From: an uncultured Aquimarina sp.
GTDB taxonomy: Bacteria; Bacteroidota; Bacteroidia; Flavobacteriales; Flavobacteriaceae
DNA: 64,000 nucleotides
Direction of reading: 5' to 3'
NCBI GenBank assembly: GCA_947489195.1
Contig: CANLCT010000001.1
Location: 1 to 64,000 of the forward strand
Shown here: positions 60,125-64,000 of the stretch, one piece after another
Numbering within the stretch: position 1 is the first letter of the stretch
Layout: every line of letters starts with the position of its first letter
The notes under the pieces: model-generated
The model's input: only the letters and a program-made list of their open reading frames with translations
Told to the model about the DNA's origin: nothing
Database searches by the model: none
Program-made: the position numbers and the translations under genes

Positions 60125-61462
60125 TTATGCAAAAATGCGTTTCCAGCTTTTTGACTTGACTTTAATTTGTTTGTTATTTTCGCTATTGTATTTAGTTACA
60201 ATTTCTTTTTCGTATTGACTGTAAAATTCGGGATCAAAATTAGCGTCTTTTAAGTGCTCTAATACATAATCCACGGTTTGTTCTTCGGTAAGCCAGCGGT
60301 CAAATATTTCGTGTCTCATTCGAATTCCAAACGTATTAATTCCAATAAATTTGTTTGTATTTTTATTAAAATTGATATTGATACATTTATTTCCATCGGC
60401 ATGTTCCCAATAAAAATTTGTTTCTCCATCTTTAGGCTGTGCCCATACCCAACCATAGGTTTGGTATTCAATATCTAAAAATTTAGCACTATTAAACCAA
60501 TGACCAGGACTATATTTTGTTGGCGTACCACAGATTGTTCGGGCTAAGGTTTCTCCCATCATACGACCAGTATACCAAACGGCTTCGATAGGTCGGCGTT
60601 GATTAATACCTTCGTGCTGCTCGGCACAATCGCCTATGGCGTATACATTGCTAACATTAGTTTCTAAAAAACGATTCACTTTAACCCCACGTCCAATTTC
60701 TATATTTGAGGCTTTTAAAAAATCAATGTTAGGCGATACACCCGCAGTAAGTCCAACTACATTACATTCAATTTCTTCACCTGTTTCTGCAATAACAATG
60801 CTTTTTACATTGCCTTTTCCGTCGTCGTTAATTTCTTTTAAGTTTACCCCAAGGCGTAAGTCAATATGATGCTCTCTAATATGTCTGTTAATCATATCAG
60901 ACTCTCCGGGGGGCAATACACCATTCCAAAAACTATCTTCTCTAACTAAAAAAGTAACAGGAATATCGCGGGTCAGTAGCATTTCGGCCATTTCAATACC
61001 AATTAAGCCACCACCAACAATTACAGCACGCTTACAGGTTTTGTTATCTGGAGCATTTTTTTCGAGCATGTCTAAATCTTGTTTAGAATATAAGCCCTGA
61101 GCTCCATTCAAGTCCTGACCAGGCCATCCAAATTTATTAGGTTTCGAGCCTGTTGCTATAATTAGTTTATCATAGCTTAATGTACTTTTATCGGCAAAAT
61201 GAAGTTCATTTGCAGCGGTGTCTACATGAGCTACATATCCTTTCTTCAAATCGATACGGTTTTTTTTCCAAAACCAATTTTCATAAGGCTGTGTGTGTTC
61301 AAATTTCATATGCCCCATGTAAATGTACATAAGCGCTGTGCGCGAAAAAAAGTAATCTGTTTCAGCAGATACTACTGTGATTTTTTTATCAGACAGTTTT
61401 CTAATATGTCTGGCAGCAGTAATCCCCGAAATACCATTTCCTATAATGACTACGTGTTCCAT
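60125..61462 (-). CDS. NAD(P)/FAD-dependent oxidoreductase (nitrite-reductase/rubredoxin-reductase type)
   Basis: A 445-residue flavoprotein. FAD-binding GNGISGITAARHIRKL is at the N-terminus, NAD-binding VGGGLIGIEMAEMLL at about 150-164, and the FAD-second motif VSNVYAIGDCAEQHEG at about 270. No Fe-S or haem motifs and no redox-active CxxC are evident, so it is a simple electron-transfer reductase. It probably feeds electrons to the membrane polyferredoxin encoded 19 bp downstream. The last 120 residues (GHWFNSAKFLDIEYQTYGWV onward) are an extra C-terminal domain of unknown function. It is divergent from the Omp85-like gene. Confidence 0.88.
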   Translation of the reverse strand: MEHVVIIGNGISGITAARHIRKLSDKKITVVSAETDYFFSRTALMYIYMGHMKFEHTQPYENWFWKKNRIDLKKGYVAHVDTAANELHFADKSTLSYDKLIIATGSKPNKFGWPGQDLNGAQGLYSKQDLDMLEKNAPDNKTCKRAVIVGGGLIGIEMAEMLLTRDIPVTFLVREDSFWNGVLPPGESDMINRHIREHHIDLRLGVNLKEINDDGKGNVKSIVIAETGEEIECNVVGLTAGVSPNIDFLKASNIEIGRGVKVNRFLETNVSNVYAIGDCAEQHEGINQRRPIEAVWYTGRMMGETLARTICGTPTKYSPGHWFNSAKFLDIEYQTYGWVWAQPKDGETNFYWEHADGNKCININFNKNTNKFIGINTFGIRMRHEIFDRWLTEEQTVDYVLEHLKDANFDPEFYSQYEKEIVTKYNSENNKQIKVKSKSWKRIFA

Positions 61463-61673
61463 AGTTGAATATCTTAATTATTAGCATTTTCAAGTTAGGA
61501 ATTATGTCGAAAATAAATTACAATACTTATGCTCATAAACATAATTTAGAAGGGTTATAAAGTAATTTGTTTTGGTAATTTTTGGAAAACCCTTGCGACT
61601 AGCCTGCGTAATCATACAGAAACATTCTCGACTTATCGAACAGTAATTTAAAAAGAATTAAAAAGTGATTGAT

Positions 61674-62954
61674 ATGAATATGAAGATAAGAATATTACTA
61701 TTATTGTTTATTACCGGAGCCTTCAGCTCTTTTTCTCAACAAAAATTTAAAATAAATGAATTAACAATTACAGGGAACAAAAAAACGAAAGCTAGTTTTT
61801 TATATCGAATAGCTAAGGTAAAGGTAGATAGCACTTTAGATAGTTTGAAAATTCAGACAGATATTGAACGAATTAAGCGTTTAGATGGTATTGCTTATGC
61901 AACATTTACAGTTGAAAAACAGGGTAACGGCTACAAAGTTAATTATGATTTAAAAGAAAATTTTAGCATCATTCCTGGTTTAAGAATTGGCGAAGCAAAT
62001 AACGGAGATTTTTCATTTAGAGCCTCGTTGTTTGAGTTTAATGGTTTAGGGAGAAATATAATTTTTGGAGGATTTTACAAACGCGAAGTGTTTAATTCTT
62101 TTGGAATATTTTTAGAGCATCCTTATTTATTTACAAATAAACTTGGACTAGGCTTTAATTATCAGGACGACAGTACGCAACAACCTATTTTTTTTCCTAA
62201 CGATCAAGTAAATTATATTTACACCCGACGTGGTCCTGAATTAACTTTGTTTTACGAATTGAATTTTAATAATCGTTTTGAGTTAGGCACAAAAATTTTT
62301 AAAGAACGTTATCGTGTTATTCAAGGTGATCCAGAAAATGAGGGGCTTACTGATTTGATTGAACCAGAATTAAATAAAACACTAATTAGAGGATCTTATG
62401 AATATGTAGATATTGATATCAACTATCAAAATTTATCGGGATTTAGAAATTTTACAGATATTAATTATTTTATTGGAGCCGAAGGTTTTTTGCAAACAGA
62501 TTACATTATAAACAACACAAGTCAGTATTATAAACGTATTGGAACACAAGGGAATTTAGCGACACAATTACAAGTTCAAATTAGTAATGCTGTTGAAAAC
62601 ACTCCTTTTGTACCTTTAACTGTAGATAATCAATTAAATACTCGTGGCTCGGGTAATACTGTTGATCGAGGGACTAGTTTGTTTGCATTAAATACAGAAT
62701 ATAGACATACAGTATACGAAAAAGGATGGTTTGTAATACAGAGTAATGCTTTTGTAGATGTTAGTGGTGTGCAACGACCAAATCAAGATTTTGGGGATAC
62801 GTTTAGCGACGAAACGTTAAGGGTATATCCAGGTGTGGGGGTGCGTTTTATACACAAACGTATATTTAATGCAGTAATTCGTTTTGATTATGGAGTTAAT
62901 GTTACTGGCAATGGCGATAATGGTTTTGTATTTGGAATAGGGCAATATTTTTAA
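61674..62954 (+). CDS. Short Omp85-like outer-membrane protein with one POTRA domain
   Basis: A 426-residue exported protein (signal KIRILLLLFITGAFSSFSQ). The ORF is open from GTG at 61665, but the ATGs at 61674 and 61680 fit the signal better. Residues about 25-95 form a single POTRA-like domain (INELTITGNKKTKASFLYRI, then DIERIKRLDGIAYATF); the rest is a beta-barrel-like region ending in an aromatic residue (FVFGIGQYF). BamA has five POTRAs and about 800 residues, so this is a reduced Omp85/TamA-like or ShlB-like protein. It is monocistronic and its substrate is unknown. Confidence 0.75.
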   Translation: MNMKIRILLLLFITGAFSSFSQQKFKINELTITGNKKTKASFLYRIAKVKVDSTLDSLKIQTDIERIKRLDGIAYATFTVEKQGNGYKVNYDLKENFSIIPGLRIGEANNGDFSFRASLFEFNGLGRNIIFGGFYKREVFNSFGIFLEHPYLFTNKLGLGFNYQDDSTQQPIFFPNDQVNYIYTRRGPELTLFYELNFNNRFELGTKIFKERYRVIQGDPENEGLTDLIEPELNKTLIRGSYEYVDIDINYQNLSGFRNFTDINYFIGAEGFLQTDYIINNTSQYYKRIGTQGNLATQLQVQISNAVENTPFVPLTVDNQLNTRGSGNTVDRGTSLFALNTEYRHTVYEKGWFVIQSNAFVDVSGVQRPNQDFGDTFSDETLRVYPGVGVRFIHKRIFNAVIRFDYGVNVTGNGDNGFVFGIGQYF

Positions 62955-62991
62955 CTTAAAAAAGCAGCCTTATTATTTCCTTTTTTTAAGC

Positions 62992-63036
62992 ATAAAGAAA
63001 ACACCTCATTTAATTAAAATGAGGTGTTTTCTTTAT
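62992..63036 (+). terminator. Terminator after the Omp85-like gene
   Basis: A perfect 20-bp stem (62992-63011 with 63017-63036, core ACACCTCATTT), T-rich right arm. Confidence 0.9.
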
Positions 63037-63272
63037 AAATAAGGTAAACAGTTTTAATGTGTTTTTAATAGCTAAACACTTGCTCTATTTGTTTGAAAAT
63101 CAAAAAATTAAAGATTATTCCTACTTATGTTGTGAAGCTAACATTTGACATCTTTTTTTCACAAAATTTTAAATATTTACAAATTATTTTGATGTTATTT
63201 TGTGAAGCTTCTAATAATCAACACAAAAATTAGAGGCGCTTTAACTTATTAATAATTTTAAATTTTCAAGCT
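63037..63272 (+). other. Upstream region of the right-edge secreted gene
   Basis: TTGTGAAGCT occurs twice, at 63130 and 63200, 70 bp apart, and CACAAAAT at 63161 pairs with ATTTTGTG at 63197. These could be operator elements. No complete -33/-7 promoter pair is clear; TTATTTTG at 63196 is a near-consensus -7. Confidence 0.4.
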
Positions 63273-64000
63273 ATGAAAAAGCAATTTACAATGTCAAAAT
63301 TATCATCTAATTTTGCTAAATCACTATTTATTTTATCATTACTATTAGGTATTAATACCTATGCTCAATCTAGAGCTTCTTTAATTAATACAGGTACTGG
63401 AGAATTAGCTTCGCCTAGATTTAATGAAGAATTTGTATCATTTGGTCAGGCAGGTACATTTTTTGAGCAAACTCCATTTACTGCTATTGGCGAAACTTTA
63501 GTAGCACAAACAGCAAGACAAATTATAGAAACAAGACGTACTAAAGATTTTCAAACCTGGAGACTTGTTAGTGCGGCAAATAATGCAGTGCAAATTATCA
63601 ATTTTGTATCGGGTAATGCCATTGCAGCTCAAGGGCAAAATGCAGTACGCCAACAGGCAAATAATAGCGGAAACTCGGCTCAATTATGGAGACAAATTGG
63701 AAGTGGAAGTGCTACAAGATTTCAAAATGTACAAACAGGGAAGTATTTATCTGTAAACAGAGCTGGTTTTTTAGTTCAAAGAAACTTTTCAAGAAATAAC
63801 AGGTTCCAACAATGGGCAGTTAATACATTTATAGAGGCTGCTGATATCGATTTTATTGTTGCGCCTAACCCAGCGACTACGGGTACAACAACTGCATTTA
63901 TTACAAGTAATACGGCTTTCGAAAACTTAACAGTTAGAGCAATGACTCAAAGTGGAAGAACGATTTTTTCAACGGTGGTTGATATTCAAGAAGGAGCAAA
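63273..64000 (+). CDS. Secreted ricin-type lectin-like protein, truncated by window edge
   Basis: An open frame of 242 codons to the window edge without stop. A signal peptide ends near INTYAQS. Residues about 75-185 look like a ricin-type beta-trefoil lectin: the QxW-type motifs TKDFQTWRLV, SAQLWRQIGSG and RFQQWAVNTF, with FQNVQTGKYLSVNR and VQIINFVSGNAIAAQ between them. From about residue 190 (IDFIVAPNPATTGTTTAFIT) the sequence enters a T9SS type A sorting domain (APNPATTG with the following VRAMTQSGRTIFS strand). So the protein is probably a small secreted lectin of about 270-300 residues, lacking only its last strands in this window. Confidence 0.7.
   Translation, partial: MKKQFTMSKLSSNFAKSLFILSLLLGINTYAQSRASLINTGTGELASPRFNEEFVSFGQAGTFFEQTPFTAIGETLVAQTARQIIETRRTKDFQTWRLVSAANNAVQIINFVSGNAIAAQGQNAVRQQANNSGNSAQLWRQIGSGSATRFQNVQTGKYLSVNRAGFLVQRNFSRNNRFQQWAVNTFIEAADIDFIVAPNPATTGTTTAFITSNTAFENLTVRAMTQSGRTIFSTVVDIQEGA

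Overview
The window is chromosomal DNA of a marine-type member of the Flavobacteriaceae (Bacteroidota). The evidence is the low-GC sequence, start codons without Shine-Dalgarno sequences, promoters of the TTG-N17-23-TAnnTTTG type, the gliding lipoprotein GldD, type IX secretion (T9SS) C-terminal domains, TonB-dependent receptor architecture, and Bacteroidota-typical families (DUF4199, DUF4301, a bL21 with a helix-hairpin-helix tail). No insertion sequence with a transposase, prophage, CRISPR array or rRNA operon is visible. One tRNA (Asp) is present.

Layout. 0.1-8.7 kb: housekeeping and membrane genes (M48 peptidase, DUF898 protein, biotin synthase, cupin-like protein, PAS histidine kinase, DUF2721 protein, Xaa-Pro aminopeptidase, alpha/beta hydrolase). 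8.9-20 kb: an envelope and secretion block with an MBL-fold lipoprotein, a PhoX-like lipoprotein, a dihaem cytochrome-c-peroxidase-like lipoprotein, a seven-repeat PLL-lectin-like propeller lipoprotein and a very large outer-membrane beta-barrel candidate. 20-34 kb: conserved core (DUF4301, phosphopantetheinyl transferase, ahcY, NudK-type Nudix, RNase G, a tiny basic protein, HU, mutY, ssb, gldD, DUF4199, rplU-rpmA, Mrp ATPase-NifU, PAP2, FKBP). 34-39.4 kb: two tandem lactonase paralogues, trxA, tag, a DUF58 protein and tRNA-Asp. 39.7-45.5 kb: a secreted beta-helix protein with a T9SS signal, a hybrid histidine kinase with a periplasmic solute-binding sensor, and a secreted unknown. 45.9-58.4 kb: a likely phosphate-response region with a PhoR-like kinase, a PhoB-like regulator, a PiT transporter carrying a PhoU-like tail, two small secreted proteins, a TonB-dependent receptor with an internally duplicated beta-helix lipoprotein, and a secreted CARDB-like protein. 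58.5-64 kb: a membrane polyferredoxin with a FAD oxidoreductase, a small Omp85-like protein, and a truncated secreted ricin-lectin-like protein running off the right edge.

The main new observation is a set of 11-bp-period direct repeats with core TAACA/TGTTA. They lie upstream of the response regulator gene itself, the MORN-like secreted protein, the stand-alone carboxypeptidase-regulatory-domain protein, the TonB receptor, and (35 kb away) the PhoX-like gene. In each case a -7-like element follows about 14-16 bp after a repeat pair, and the three strongest cases lack the usual TTG. This matches the architecture of a PhoB-family operator (E. coli TGTCA at 11-bp period) and suggests that these genes form one phosphate-starvation regulon. 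A second observation is a pair of about 162-bp dispersed elements with matching terminal inverted repeats and TA flanks (37.4 and 51.8 kb), which look like a non-autonomous MITE family. All functional statements come from reading the sequence and from family knowledge; no database search was run.
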